In this document: in pieces, positions 52,762 through 62,554 of the stretch
How positions within the stretch are numbered: the stretch's first letter is position 1
Layout of the letters: each line of letters starts with the position of its first letter
Origin: Hydrogenothermaceae bacterium
GTDB lineage: Bacteria > Aquificota > Aquificia > Aquificales > Hydrogenothermaceae
Length of the DNA stretch: 64,000 bases
Assembly (NCBI GenBank): GCA_026418535.1
Contig: JAOABC010000003.1
Coordinates: forward strand, 165,879 to 229,878
Direction: 5' to 3'
Notes under the pieces: model-generated
What the model saw: only the letters and a program-made list of their open reading frames with translations
What the model was told of the DNA's origin: nothing
Database searches by the model: none
Position numbers and translations under genes: made by a program

Positions 52762-53708
52762 CCCTTCTTCTTAAATATAATCAATGGTATAGTGGCAGAT
52801 AACACCATACCTGCCAACGCCATATAGTAGCCGTACTTCCACTCCAGTTCCGGAATATACTGGAAGTTCATCCCGTATATACTTGCTATCAACGTAGGTG
52901 GTAAAAATACCATTGCAAGGACTGTAAAAATCTTTATAACTTTATTCTGTTCTATATTAAGTAGACCTAAAAATGTATTTTGGAGATAGTTTAACCTCTC
53001 AAAGTTGAACTTTGTATAATCTATAAGTGAGTTCACGTCTTTTATCATTATCCTTATCTCTTCCTTAACATCCAGAGGTATCTTATAACTCTTCAACATG
53101 GAAGAGAACACTCTCTGTTTGTCTATAAGAGACTCTCTTATAGTCATGTTTATATCTTCATAGAAAGATATGGACTCAAACACAGACTCTGTTACATCTA
53201 TAGAACCGGTTGAGACTATCTTCCCAAGTTTTGATATCTCCTTTGATATACTCTCCATAACATCTGCATCAGATGCTACCTTTATCTCCATTATCCCAGC
53301 AAAGACATGATAACCTGTTTTAAATACCGTTGGGTTTGTCATCATCCTCCGGACGAACTCAGAGAATGTTTTGAGCTGTCTGTATCTAACCGTTATAATG
53401 TAATCCTCTTTTAGGATGAAGGAGACAGTTTCGTTGAAAGCGTTGTCTTCCTCTCTTATAAGGAAGAACGTATTTATCGTTATACTGTCCTTCTCTTCCC
53501 AGTATCTTGAGCTTATCTCTATATCTTCCCTTTCTGAAAGACTTGGAAACTCGATCTGGAAGTTAGCTTGAACCCATTGGACTTCATTCTCTTCTGGATT
53601 GAATATATCCACCCACAAGAGATTTTCCTTCTCTTCAAAAGCTCTTTCATGGTCCTCTAACTGGTAAGAACGTATTATTAAGCCCTCTCTGTAAAATATC
53701 CTTATCAT
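52752..53708 (-). CDS. corA: CorA-type magnesium/cobalt transporter
   Basis: A 318-residue protein: long cytoplasmic N-terminal domain, two C-terminal membrane helices, with the YGMNF motif (about 278-282) before the final loop and ELEWKYGYYMAL. The pore helix region contains VFLPPTLIASIYG. CorA carries Mg2+ down its electrical gradient. Typical length. Confidence 0.93.
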   Translation of the reverse strand: MIRIFYREGLIIRSYQLEDHERAFEEKENLLWVDIFNPEENEVQWVQANFQIEFPSLSEREDIEISSRYWEEKDSITINTFFLIREEDNAFNETVSFILKEDYIITVRYRQLKTFSEFVRRMMTNPTVFKTGYHVFAGIMEIKVASDADVMESISKEISKLGKIVSTGSIDVTESVFESISFYEDINMTIRESLIDKQRVFSSMLKSYKIPLDVKEEIRIMIKDVNSLIDYTKFNFERLNYLQNTFLGLLNIEQNKVIKIFTVLAMVFLPPTLIASIYGMNFQYIPELEWKYGYYMALAGMVLSATIPLIIFKKKGWL

Positions 53709-53717
53709 CTTCTCTAA

Positions 53718-54341
53718 TTATAGCATATGGCTATCTTCCAAAATTGGCTCTATGTATATGTCGTCAAAGTGCCTTTCCTGATAAAGATTAATTTTGTTCT
53801 CGTAGTTTAAGAATAGAATAGCCATAAACATCTGAGGTTTGTATGGATAGGTTAGTTGGTTGAAGGATATCAGACCTATCACGTACTTCATCTCCTCTTC
53901 CAGGTATGTAAGGGTATTTTCTAAACCACCCTTGACCAATCTAAAGGTTGTGTTTTTATTCTGTTTTCTCTTAGATTTTTTATCTCTTTCCTTTACCTGG
54001 CTTTTAACTTTTTCTACAACCTTTAAAGGTTCCTGGACTATCTCTTTTAGGAGATAGGCAATCTCTTGTAGTGTATAGAATCTTTTAATGCCAAATATCC
54101 TCTTTCTTGAAACTTTCTTACCTTTTTCTTCCTGATTTATCTTCAGACTCTCTGACTTCATCTTCAGCAGAGTAGAAGCTACTAGTATAATCTTTGAGCC
54201 ATACTTAAGGTCTGGAATGTGCATACCTTTTATCTCTTGGATGAATTTATCTGCTAAAACTGTTATATCTATGTTCCAAGGGTCTATCTCCCCTTCAGCT
54301 ACCAGCTTCAAGACTATATCTATTGGACTTCTCTCTTCCAT
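53718..54341 (-). CDS. scpA: Condensin subunit ScpA
   Basis: About 207 residues with the ScpA/kleisin pattern: SPIDIVLKLVAEGEIDPWNID, ILVASTLLKMKSESL and a C-terminal winged helix region. It links the SMC heads in chromosome condensation. The ATG at 54341 is preferred over a TTG at 54365, which has no ribosome site; the initial residues VKSREKR look unlike the family start. ScpB and SMC are not in the window. Confidence 0.85.
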   Translation of the reverse strand: MEERSPIDIVLKLVAEGEIDPWNIDITVLADKFIQEIKGMHIPDLKYGSKIILVASTLLKMKSESLKINQEEKGKKVSRKRIFGIKRFYTLQEIAYLLKEIVQEPLKVVEKVKSQVKERDKKSKRKQNKNTTFRLVKGGLENTLTYLEEEMKYVIGLISFNQLTYPYKPQMFMAILFLNYENKINLYQERHFDDIYIEPILEDSHML

Positions 54342-54432
54342 CCGTTTCTCTCTGGATTTTACCAATAAAAAAAAGTATAATCCTATTAGTCAGAACTTTT
54401 CAACGATGTTAGATGAGAATTGCCGATACGAA

Positions 54433-55362
54433 TCAACCTCTCATCCGACCAAATGAGTAAATGGATAAGACTAACAGTAGAGATAAAAACAGAGAGAGGT
54501 AGAAAGTTCCAGCTTTTATGTAGCTAAATACCTCTCCGGATAACAGTATTAAAAGAGAGGATAGGTTCTCTATAGATAGGACAAGCATAAGAACTACTCC
54601 CAGGACTATAGCCATTCTCTTTTCCCCTGAACTAAAAGATGCAAGGTGGCTTATGGTGAAGGAGAACAGAGCCATCATTAGGATGTGTGGATAGAAGCTT
54701 TTAAATACGCCTTCTACTGTTTTTGGTCTTTTAAACTTCTCCGGATTACCCAAAAAGTACTCCTTTATTCCGGATATACTAGACCCAAACTTTGAGTAGT
54801 ATATGAAGACTAGAGATAGGATAAAGAGTAGAGTAAGCAGACCGTATGAGTATATAACTACCTTCTGAAGAGCTATCCTCCTCCCAGAGCTCTTCCTCCG
54901 AGTCAGGTATACTATGCTTATAAATAGCATCAGACCAAAACTGGTTTGAAAAACAATAAAGCTTGTAAGTTTAGAGTATACCAATATATCTGGAGAGAGA
55001 AAGACTCCAAAGTCAGACACACAGTAAAAGAGAGTGGCTACTCCAGATAAAACTATAATGAAAGTTTTTAGTCTGTAGTTAAACTCTGTCACAGCTAAGA
55101 TAGATGCAGTCATCAGATAAAAGAAGGAAAGTATGAAAGTGCTTATGTGAAAATCCTCTGAAAGTTGTTGAAGGGATATCCTTTCTGGAAACTGCTGGTC
55201 TGTGAAGTAGTATCTAAAAATAGAATCATAACTAAACCCATACTTAAAGTAAAAGTTGAAAAAGGAGGATAACCAAAACATTATAGCTATGACTAAGAAA
55301 GATAAAACTCCGTAGTAGAGTCCTCTCTTACTGTATAGATCTCCTGTGATTAAAAACTTCAA
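54433..55362 (-). CDS. Polytopic membrane protein paired with an FMN-binding protein
   Basis: A 309-residue integral membrane protein with about eight helices and conserved-looking histidines in EDFHISTF, FYPHILMMAL and TISHLASF that could hold haem or another cofactor. It overlaps the FMN_bind gene by four bases, so it is its likely membrane partner in an electron-transfer chain to a periplasmic acceptor. The family is not recognised by name; this role is an inference. Confidence 0.6.
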   Translation of the reverse strand: MKFLITGDLYSKRGLYYGVLSFLVIAIMFWLSSFFNFYFKYGFSYDSIFRYYFTDQQFPERISLQQLSEDFHISTFILSFFYLMTASILAVTEFNYRLKTFIIVLSGVATLFYCVSDFGVFLSPDILVYSKLTSFIVFQTSFGLMLFISIVYLTRRKSSGRRIALQKVVIYSYGLLTLLFILSLVFIYYSKFGSSISGIKEYFLGNPEKFKRPKTVEGVFKSFYPHILMMALFSFTISHLASFSSGEKRMAIVLGVVLMLVLSIENLSSLLILLSGEVFSYIKAGTFYLSLFLSLLLVLSIYSFGRMRG

Positions 55363-55889
55363 ATTTCCTCACCTAAAAGCGTTTTCCACAGGAGTAGTGC
55401 CTTCTTTGCGTTCTCTGTTATGGCTCTCGATGTTAATGTTGCTCCTGTAAGATTTTGTATATCTCTCTTGAACTTAATACTGTTCTCATCCTTCTTGGAA
55501 AACTGTTTAAACCATCTCTCTTCCGGAAGATACTCTAGAGGTTCATGGAAAGCAAGAACCTGTACCATATCTAACTTACCATCTGGAGTTATAGTGTATA
55601 AAACAGCCTCCGGCTTAGTCCGAACTGTGTGTATGTCAACATAGCCGTAAGCTATCTGTTTACCTTCCTTCTTCACGATGTAAAAAGTTACCATCCTGGA
55701 GTTTAACTTCAGACCTTGCTCCCTCTCTAGTTTTTCAACCACCTCTTTAGGAATCACAAAGTTTTTTACCTCTACCGTTGATAAAGGGTATATCTGTTTA
55801 AGGGCTTCTTCCGGTTTCTTAGATTCAAAGGCTTCTGATAAATTTAGTATAAAAAGGCTAAAAACCAGTGAAATCAGTATCTTATACAT
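55359..55889 (-). CDS. Periplasmic FMN-binding domain protein
   Basis: A 176-residue exported protein: signal peptide (FSLFILNLSEA), then an FMN_bind domain ending NLTGATLTSRAIT (about 148-160), the motif whose threonine is covalently flavinylated by ApbE in RnfG/NqrC/NosR. The order with the adjacent membrane protein suggests a membrane-bound flavin electron carrier. No ApbE gene is in the window. Confidence 0.8.
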   Translation of the reverse strand: MYKILISLVFSLFILNLSEAFESKKPEEALKQIYPLSTVEVKNFVIPKEVVEKLEREQGLKLNSRMVTFYIVKKEGKQIAYGYVDIHTVRTKPEAVLYTITPDGKLDMVQVLAFHEPLEYLPEERWFKQFSKKDENSIKFKRDIQNLTGATLTSRAITENAKKALLLWKTLLGEEI

Positions 55890-55956
55890 CTATTCTCCTT
55901 AAAGTGAGTATTTAAAGCTAAAATTATAAGCAAATTAAAGAGTTATATCAATTCAA

Positions 55957-55983
55957 TAAAAAATCTCCCCCATGAAGGGGGAA
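55957..55983 (-). terminator. Rho-independent terminator after the porin gene
   Basis: TCCCCC (55966-55971), loop of five, GGGGGA (55977-55982). On the minus strand it is followed by GATTTTTT. It lies 12 bases after the stop codon of the porin gene. Confidence 0.85.
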
Positions 55984-55994
55984 AACCTTTCAAG

Positions 55995-57398
55995 TTAGAA
56001 CATAAACCCAAGAGTTAACCTATACAAATTTTCATCCTTTTTGTTTTCACTATAGTCAAGCTTAATGTAGTCTGCCTTTAAGGCTACAAGTGGATGAGGT
56101 TTATAAGAAAATCCCAGATTGTATACTTTAAGCTTATGACCTGTAGGTTTAAGAAATCCAGAAGGAACTTCTTTGTGAGTGTCTATATCTTCGTAGACTC
56201 CAAACAGGTAGAGCTCTTGGTTAGTTATACCAACCAGTCTAAACACATCGTAAGCAACTTGGAAGTAGTATGCTTGTTGTTTGGATGGAAGGATGTTGTT
56301 TTTCTTGGCCCCGGAGCCACTACCTCCCTGTATATTGTTACCAAATAGATCTTTCGATATCCTTAAAGAATCTCCCACATCAACAAAAGCTGCTACAGCT
56401 CTAACATCCCATCCAGAGTGTTGCCACCACAGATGAGGGGATACTATAGTAAAGTCCCCAATATCACTTCCCCTTCTAAGACCAAGGAGAGAGTCTGCCC
56501 CACCCTTTGATTGAATATCTCCAGTCCAGAAACTAGCACCGACCTTTAAGTTGTAGGGTAGATTATAATCTAACCTTCCAGTTATACCGTATCTATCTGC
56601 AACAGCTCTTGATCCTCTTTGTCTTATATTCTTCGTTGGTTCTAAAGTATCGTAATCTCCTGCACCTTTAAGCATCAATCCGTTTGTTAGATAAAGTTTG
56701 TACTCAAGATTTCCAACTTTTCCATAAGCACCCACGCCCATCTCCTCCCAGGTGGTAGGAATGATCCTAGTCTCTGTGAAAGGTCTTTGGGCTGTAGGAA
56801 ATGTTGGTGGTTCGTGATACTCATTTATTATACCTACCGGCATGAGTAGTAAACCACCCCTAATGCCGAACTTTTCATTGAAGTTATAGTCCAAAAAAGC
56901 TAGCTCAGCTTTGTAGTATCCTCCACCAGTTCCGTGACTTACTGAAGTGGAAGCATGCTCCAACTCTAATTCAGAGTTAAACTTCAGCTTCTCGTTAAAG
57001 GCGTATCCCAAATAAAGGATGAACCTCTGAGCATTCGCTATACTCTTTGCTCCACCTCTGGCATTAACATCATTGTGTACAAAGGTTAACTCACCATAGC
57101 CACCTATAGACACACCCTTCTTATTAAACATGGCTTTAGAGGCAGCCGGACCTAAGCCATAGTATGACTTTACCTCAAGTTCACCTATCACACTCTCAAG
57201 TTTTAGCTGTCTAATCTCTTCCTTGAGAGCCTCCGTCTCCTCCTTTACCACTATCTGTTCTTGTTGAAACCTCTTCAAATCCTCAATCTGTTGTTGTAGG
57301 AATTTTATCTGTTCCTCAAGATATTTTACTTTAGACTCATCAGCAAAAGAGTAGCTAACTGTTGTAAGCAGTGCTGTAGTGAGTAAAAATCTTCTCAT
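55995..57398 (-). CDS. Outer-membrane porin with N-terminal coiled coil
   Basis: A 467-residue porin. Signal peptide (to about 19), coiled coil (about 22-65: YLEEQIKFLQQQIEDLKRFQ), then a barrel with alternating strands: GVSIGGYGELTFVHNDVN, LKFNSELELEHAST and a terminal strand ending LTLGFMF. The coiled coil plus barrel layout resembles the phosphate/carboxylate-selective porins (OprO/OprP/DcaP-like), so it may trimerise. It is divergently arranged from modA. Substrate unknown. Confidence 0.82.
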   Translation of the reverse strand: MRRFLLTTALLTTVSYSFADESKVKYLEEQIKFLQQQIEDLKRFQQEQIVVKEETEALKEEIRQLKLESVIGELEVKSYYGLGPAASKAMFNKKGVSIGGYGELTFVHNDVNARGGAKSIANAQRFILYLGYAFNEKLKFNSELELEHASTSVSHGTGGGYYKAELAFLDYNFNEKFGIRGGLLLMPVGIINEYHEPPTFPTAQRPFTETRIIPTTWEEMGVGAYGKVGNLEYKLYLTNGLMLKGAGDYDTLEPTKNIRQRGSRAVADRYGITGRLDYNLPYNLKVGASFWTGDIQSKGGADSLLGLRRGSDIGDFTIVSPHLWWQHSGWDVRAVAAFVDVGDSLRISKDLFGNNIQGGSGSGAKKNNILPSKQQAYYFQVAYDVFRLVGITNQELYLFGVYEDIDTHKEVPSGFLKPTGHKLKVYNLGFSYKPHPLVALKADYIKLDYSENKKDENLYRLTLGFMF

Positions 57399-57521
57399 TA
57401 TCCTACCTCCTTTTTAATATTGAAATTTTGTCTCAAAATTTTACTCTCCTCTCTTACCAGTTTCTATGATATAAATACAAAGCTGATCATAAAATCTTTC
57501 TGGAATGTATATGATTTTTGA

Positions 57522-57527
57522 TATAAT
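57522..57527 (+). promoter_or_regulatory. modA: -10 box of the modA promoter
   Basis: TATAAT lies 54 bases before the modA start. A weak -35-like hexamer (near TCTGGA) is about 17 bases upstream. No clear ModE palindrome or molybdenum-cofactor riboswitch was seen in the 183-base gap to the porin gene. Confidence 0.4.
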
Positions 57528-57581
57528 AAACCCCAATCTAATTAACTAAAATGTTTTAAATTCCCTTAGGAGGTACCTGTT

Positions 57582-58364
57582 TTGTTTAAAATAGTTCTCA
57601 GTCTTTTATTCTCTCTGTTACTCTCTCTGAAGGTCTACGCCGGAGATATAATTGTATACGCTGCTGCAGATTTGGTATACGCTTTTAAAGAGATACAACA
57701 ACTCTATAAAAAAGTCTATCCTCAGGATGATGTAAAGATTATATTTGGCTCCTCAGGGAAAGGTTATCACCAGATATTGGAAGGAGCACCTTACGATATG
57801 ATATTTTCTGCAGATATGGGTTATGTAGAGAAACTCCAAGAAAAGGGTCTAACTATCTCTAAACCAAAACCCTACGCTATAGGAAGAATTGTTCTTTGGG
57901 TAAGAAAAGACAGTAATATACCATTAAACGACGGCATAAATGCTATATTAAACCAGAGAGTAAAAAAAATAGGCATAGCAAACTGGGAGCATGCCCCCTA
58001 TGGGGTCGCAGCAAAGCAGTGCTTAGATAATTTCAAACTGTTCGATAAGGTTAAAGATAAACTCGTCCTTGGAGAAAATATAAGCCAAACTGCCCAATAT
58101 GTCCAGACTGGAGCAGCTGATATAGGATTCTTGGCTCTATCTATTGCAAATAGTGATCCGTTAACAAAAGAAGGTATCTACTACCTCATCCCAGAGAGTT
58201 GTCATTCCCAGATACTTCAAGGTTATGTCATAACTAAAAATGCCGTAAAATCGGAGGATAGATTAAGTACAGCAAGGAGATTTGAGGAGTTTATATCCAC
58301 ACCTGCCATAAGAAAGGTATTCATAAAGTACGGCTTTATGCTTCCAGGAGAGAAAGTAGAGTAA
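57582..58364 (+). CDS. modA: Molybdate/tungstate-binding protein ModA
   Basis: A 260-residue periplasmic binding protein: signal peptide (FSLLLSLKVYA), then the ModA pattern IIVYAAADLVYAFKEI, IIFGSSGKGYHQILEGAPYDMIFSAD (substrate-binding S and G) and GAADIGFLALS. TTG start with AGGAGGT eight bases upstream. First gene of modA-Mop-modB-modC. Molybdate or tungstate cannot be told apart here. Confidence 0.93.
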   Translation: MFKIVLSLLFSLLLSLKVYAGDIIVYAAADLVYAFKEIQQLYKKVYPQDDVKIIFGSSGKGYHQILEGAPYDMIFSADMGYVEKLQEKGLTISKPKPYAIGRIVLWVRKDSNIPLNDGINAILNQRVKKIGIANWEHAPYGVAAKQCLDNFKLFDKVKDKLVLGENISQTAQYVQTGAADIGFLALSIANSDPLTKEGIYYLIPESCHSQILQGYVITKNAVKSEDRLSTARRFEEFISTPAIRKVFIKYGFMLPGEKVE

Positions 58365-58367
58365 AAG

Positions 58368-58760
58368 ATGAACAGGGTAAAAGGAAAAGTATCCAGACTT
58401 TTAGAGGATGGAAACTTTTCACTCTTACAATTAGAAACAGAGGTAGGAGAACTTCATCTTCTACTTATTAAATCTCATAACGATTTTATTCAAGAAGGAA
58501 AATGCGTGTCAGCCCTTTTTGGACATGCAAGTGTAAAGATCTTCAAGGAAATGTCGCTTGCATCATCTTTAGAGAATATAATCCGTTGTAGAGTAGAAAG
58601 TATCAGCCGAGGCAAAATTCTTTCAACAGTTAGATTAAGTTGCAAAGATGGCAAAGTAGAGTCCTATCTGACAAACATCTCCTTGGAAAAGATAAAGATC
58701 CAGGAAGATCAAGAAGTTTATATAGCTATTTCTGCATTTGATATTATGATAGAGGTGTAA
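58368..58760 (+). CDS. Double-Mop (molbindin-like) protein
   Basis: A 130-residue protein of two Mop/TOBE-like halves: RVKGKVSRLLEDGNFSLLQL (1-60) and NIIRCRVESISRGKILSTVR (66-130), each with the short strand pattern that binds oxyanions in molbindins. It lies between modA and modB, three and two bases from them. Separate Mop proteins usually store molybdate/tungstate or regulate uptake. The two halves are not similar enough to call them a perfect tandem by eye. Confidence 0.65.
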   Translation: MNRVKGKVSRLLEDGNFSLLQLETEVGELHLLLIKSHNDFIQEGKCVSALFGHASVKIFKEMSLASSLENIIRCRVESISRGKILSTVRLSCKDGKVESYLTNISLEKIKIQEDQEVYIAISAFDIMIEV

Positions 58761-58762
58761 GG

Positions 58763-59437
58763 ATGGAAGGTTTAGAGTGGACACCTCTAATCTTAACTAT
58801 AAAGCTGGCTACCATAACAACTATAATTCTACTATTCCTATCCATACCCATCGCGTACAATCTTACATACTCTAATATAAGGTTTAAATCTGTGTATGAA
58901 GTCATCATAACTCTTCCACTTGTTTTGCCTCCATCTGTTCTAGGTTTCTACTTGTTGCTTCTGATGGGGAAGAACGGAATTTTAGGTAAAGTATGGGAAA
59001 ATATAGCAGGGCACCAATTGGCTTTCCATTTTGAAGGAGTGGTGTTAGCCTCTGTCGTATTCTCTCTACCGTTTATGGTCCATCCTCTTATATCTGGGTT
59101 TAAATCCGTTCCTATCACCTTGATAGAGGCATCCTACACACTTGGAAAGTCAAAATTTACCACTCTGTTTAATGTTATACTACCTAACATGAAATCTGCA
59201 ATATTAACTGGAATAACTCTATCCTTTGCTCATACTATCGGGGAGTTTGGAGTAGTACTGATGATAGGTGGTAATATAGACGGAGAAACCAGAGTAATCT
59301 CAATTGCCATATATGACTCTGTTGAGAAACTAGACTATACTACCGCCCACACATATTCCTTTATACTGTTTGCTGTATCTTTCCTGACCTTACTGACTGT
59401 CCACAAGTTAAACAGAAAACTTGAGGTCCGGTTTTAG
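58763..59437 (+). CDS. modB: Molybdate ABC transporter permease ModB
   Basis: A 224-residue permease with about five or six helices: LPLVLPPSVLGFYLLLLMGKNG, VHPLISGFKSVPITLIEASYTLGKSKFTTL and the typical HTIGEFGVVLMIGGNIDGETR of ModB. It forms the channel for ModA-bound anion and docks on ModC. Confidence 0.95.
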   Translation: MEGLEWTPLILTIKLATITTIILLFLSIPIAYNLTYSNIRFKSVYEVIITLPLVLPPSVLGFYLLLLMGKNGILGKVWENIAGHQLAFHFEGVVLASVVFSLPFMVHPLISGFKSVPITLIEASYTLGKSKFTTLFNVILPNMKSAILTGITLSFAHTIGEFGVVLMIGGNIDGETRVISIAIYDSVEKLDYTTAHTYSFILFAVSFLTLLTVHKLNRKLEVRF

Positions 59438-60289
59438 ATGATATGTGTAGTCGCCCGGAAACGTTTAGTTGGAAGTAGGGGAGCTTTTCAGCTTAACGTG
59501 GATTTCAATGTTAACAGAGGGGAGTTTTTGTCTATCTTTGGAAAATCTGGAAGTGGTAAGACTACGATACTACGGATTATAGCAGGGCTTGAGGTTCCGG
59601 ATGAGGGCTATGTAGAGTTCGACGGAAAAGTATACTTTGATAGTAAGAGAAAGATAAACTTACCACCCCAGAGGAGAAACGTAGGATTTGTTTTTCAAAA
59701 CTACACACTATTTCCAAACATGACAGTCTACGAAAACCTCATCTATGCCAGTGGAGATAGGAGTAGCATAGAGAGGATACTACAGGTTGTAGAACTGTCA
59801 GACCTAAGAGATAGATATCCATCCCAACTCTCTGGAGGACAACAGCAAAGAGTGGCTCTTGCAAGAGCTCTAGTGAAAAACCCGGATATACTACTCTTGG
59901 ATGAGCCTCTGTCTGCTTTAGACCAGTATATAAGGCTAAAGCTTCAAGAAGAGATTAAATCTATCCAACGGAAGCTAGCTATAACCACGATACTCGTGTC
60001 TCACGATAAGTCTGAGGTTTTTAGACTTGCAGATAGAGTTATACTGTTAGAGGAGGGGGTGATCAAGAAAGTAGGGTCTCCAAAGGATGTACTTATAGAA
60101 AAAGGACTTTCTGGGAAGTTTACATTCTTTGGAGAGGTAATAGATGTAAGGGATGACGGGGTGGTAAAAGTTATAACAGTGGACATCAATGGAGATCTAG
60201 TTCAAGTAGTAAGCTCTGAGGATGTGGAAGTTGGAGAGAAAGTCCTGATCGGTGTAAAAGCCTTTAACCCCATCATAAAAAGAGTGTGA
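59438..60289 (+). CDS. modC: Molybdate ABC transporter ATPase ModC
   Basis: A 283-residue ABC ATPase: Walker A GKSGSGKTT (about 36-44), the ModC-typical RRNVGFVFQNYTLFPNMTV, signature [15 protein letters not shown], Walker B ILLLDEPLSALD and H-loop VSHDKSEV. A short TOBE-like C-terminal domain (about 225-283) may bind anion and inhibit transport. It starts at the base after the modB stop. Confidence 0.95.
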   Translation: MICVVARKRLVGSRGAFQLNVDFNVNRGEFLSIFGKSGSGKTTILRIIAGLEVPDEGYVEFDGKVYFDSKRKINLPPQRRNVGFVFQNYTLFPNMTVYENLIYASGDRSSIERILQVVELSDLRDRYPSQLSGGQQQRVALARALVKNPDILLLDEPLSALDQYIRLKLQEEIKSIQRKLAITTILVSHDKSEVFRLADRVILLEEGVIKKVGSPKDVLIEKGLSGKFTFFGEVIDVRDDGVVKVITVDINGDLVQVVSSEDVEVGEKVLIGVKAFNPIIKRV

Positions 60290-60345
60290 TGTTATGATAA
60301 AATATAAGCCAGCAATGTATATGGAGATTAAGCTCAAACTCTAAA

Positions 60346-61293
60346 ATGGATAGTAGTAGTAAGTCCTTACTAAAAGTTTCAGATTTAACTAAGAAGTATA
60401 TAACAAAGAAGAGTTTCTTAAACAAAGAGTACTTCCACGCCCTGGATAAGGTATCTTTTGAAGTGTATCCTTCAGAGATAGTGGGAGTAGTTGGGGAATC
60501 TGGAAGTGGTAAATCTACGATAGGAAGGATAATCCTTGGTCTTGCAAAACCAGACTCTGGAAGTGTGTATTTTGGGGACATAGAAATATCTAAAAGATTT
60601 CCAGAAGAGTTGAGGAAAGACATCTCTGTAGTATTCCAAGACCCAAGAACTTCCCTAAATCCAAGGTTTAGTGTGTATGATGTAATCTCAGAGCCACTCA
60701 TAGTCAACAACTTTCCTAAAGGTGAGATAAAAGAAAGGGTTTTAGAGGCTATTCGGATGGTTCAACTTGATGAAAGTTTCTTAGAAAGGTATCCCCACCA
60801 GCTCTCCGGAGGACAGAGACAGAGGGTTGCTATAGCCAGGGCAATAGTTCTTAATCCAAAACTCATAGTAGCCGACGAGCCAACCTCAGCTCTCGATGTT
60901 TCCATCCAATTACAGATAGTAAATCTCATAAAAGAATTAAACAGGTTAAAAAGTATAGCCTTTCTGTTTATCTCTCACGATATAAACGTGGTTGCAAACC
61001 TATCAAACAGACTGATAGTCCTCTACAGAGGTAAGATAATGGAGCAAGGAGATACTCTATCTGTAATAAAAGACCCTAAACATCCGTATACAAAACTCCT
61101 CCTCAGTAGTGTACTCCCTTCCAATCCGAGGGAGAGGAAGAGTTTTCCGGAGATAGTGGAAGATAACAACAGTTCCCCTAAGTTTAATGGTTGTGAGTTC
61201 TACGATAGATGTTCTTTTAAATCACAAGTATGCTTGGAAAAACCAAACTTAAAGAAGGTAGGTTCAAGAGAGGTATACTGCCATCTTTACTGA
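60346..61293 (+). CDS. Oligopeptide/nickel-type ABC transporter ATPase (OppF/DppF family)
   Basis: A 315-residue ABC ATPase: [13 protein letters not shown] (Walker A), [48 protein letters not shown], and a C-terminal OppF-type cysteine motif ([19 protein letters not shown]). It has no neighbouring permease or binding-protein gene; the other components are elsewhere in the genome. A 16-codon frame (60294-60344) upstream is probably chance. Confidence 0.88.
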   Translation: MDSSSKSLLKVSDLTKKYITKKSFLNKEYFHALDKVSFEVYPSEIVGVVGESGSGKSTIGRIILGLAKPDSGSVYFGDIEISKRFPEELRKDISVVFQDPRTSLNPRFSVYDVISEPLIVNNFPKGEIKERVLEAIRMVQLDESFLERYPHQLSGGQRQRVAIARAIVLNPKLIVADEPTSALDVSIQLQIVNLIKELNRLKSIAFLFISHDINVVANLSNRLIVLYRGKIMEQGDTLSVIKDPKHPYTKLLLSSVLPSNPRERKSFPEIVEDNNSSPKFNGCEFYDRCSFKSQVCLEKPNLKKVGSREVYCHLY

Positions 61294-61297
61294 GAAG

Positions 61298-62554
61298 ATG
61301 CTTACAGAATTTCTGATAGTTTTCGTTATAGTTCTGGTAGCGGCATTTTTTGCCGGCATTGAAGCATCTTTCTTCTCTATAGACAAGGTGAAAGTAAGGA
61401 AATTAAGTAGTACAGGAGATAAGAAGTATAAGCTGATAGAGTTCTTCCTCAACAATCCAAAAGATCTTGTGATTACCTTCCTCATAGGTAACGAACTTGC
61501 AAACATAACAGCAACGTCCCTCATCACAGCTACAGTTATAAATTACCTTGGAAAAGAGTACATAGCCTTGGCTGTTGTTGTAAGCTCTCTCTTACTCCTA
61601 AGTTTGGGAGATATAACCCCGAAGATAATAGGCTCATACTATCCGGATAGATACGCAAACTTAGTAGTAAAACCCTTCTATACATTCTATCTTCTCATAA
61701 CACCTTTTAGATACTTCTTCCTTGTAGCTACACAGTACATACTGAAAAAGTTCGGTATTGAAATAGTATCTGAAAAACATGTAACAACCAAGGAAGATCT
61801 TCAGTCAATCATATACACATCTACAGAACAGGGACACTTGAAAGAAGAAGAGAAGAGTCTGATAGATAACACCTTCCTATTGACTCAGACTACAGTAGTA
61901 GAGATTATGATTCCAAGAAGGGATATCTTTGCCGTGCCTAGGGACATATCTGTGGGGGAGTTTGTCCAGATTATTAAAAACAAAGATTACAGTAGAGTTG
62001 TAGTGTACGAAGACAACCTAGATAATATCATAGGGATAGTTTACCTTAAGGACGTTCTGTTCCTGAAGCTCGAGGGAAGAGATGAGAACATATCAAAGTT
62101 TGCCAAACCTGTTATATTCTTTCCAGAGTTTACAACCATTATAGATGCTATGAGGAAGTTTAACGAAGAAAAGAAACATTTTGCCATAGTTGTGGATGAG
62201 CACGGAACCACCGTAGGACTTATAACCTACAATGATATCATTGAGTACATAGTTGGAGACATTCCAGAAGAGTACGAACCAGATGAACCAGACTTCAAAA
62301 AGATGGGAGCAGATAATTGGATAGTCTCTGGAAAACTGAATGTGGAATTTCTCTCAGAGATAGGAATAACTCTTCCGGAAGACTACGACTACGACACGGT
62401 GGCAGGTTTTATCTTAGATGTTCTCAAAAGGTTTCCAAAGGAGGGTGAAGAGTTCAAATACCAGAACTACTTGTTTAAGATTGCCTTTATGGAAAAGAAC
62501 AGGATAGTTAAAGTCCAGATATCCAAGCTACAAGACCAAGGAGAAGTGAATTGA
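61298..62554 (+). CDS. CNNM/CorC-type (DUF21-CBS-CorC) membrane protein 1
   Basis: A 418-residue protein: DUF21 membrane domain (about 1-180, start FLIVFVIVLVAAFFAGIEASF), two CBS domains (about 195-315, TVVEIMIPRRDIFAVPRDIS, FAIVVDEHGTTVGLITYNDI) and a CorC/HlyC C-terminal domain (FVAGFILDVLKRFPKEGEEF). This family is linked to Mg2+/Co2+ efflux. It overlaps its paralogue (next gene) by four bases. Confidence 0.88.
   Translation: MLTEFLIVFVIVLVAAFFAGIEASFFSIDKVKVRKLSSTGDKKYKLIEFFLNNPKDLVITFLIGNELANITATSLITATVINYLGKEYIALAVVVSSLLLLSLGDITPKIIGSYYPDRYANLVVKPFYTFYLLITPFRYFFLVATQYILKKFGIEIVSEKHVTTKEDLQSIIYTSTEQGHLKEEEKSLIDNTFLLTQTTVVEIMIPRRDIFAVPRDISVGEFVQIIKNKDYSRVVVYEDNLDNIIGIVYLKDVLFLKLEGRDENISKFAKPVIFFPEFTTIIDAMRKFNEEKKHFAIVVDEHGTTVGLITYNDIIEYIVGDIPEEYEPDEPDFKKMGADNWIVSGKLNVEFLSEIGITLPEDYDYDTVAGFILDVLKRFPKEGEEFKYQNYLFKIAFMEKNRIVKVQISKLQDQGEVN

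Noticed and set aside
60294..60344. 16-codon frame between modC and the OppF-type gene
   Set aside because: Too short, no convincing ribosome site.
60273..60710. 145-codon minus-strand ORF across the OppF start
   Set aside because: Antisense to ABC ATPase motifs.
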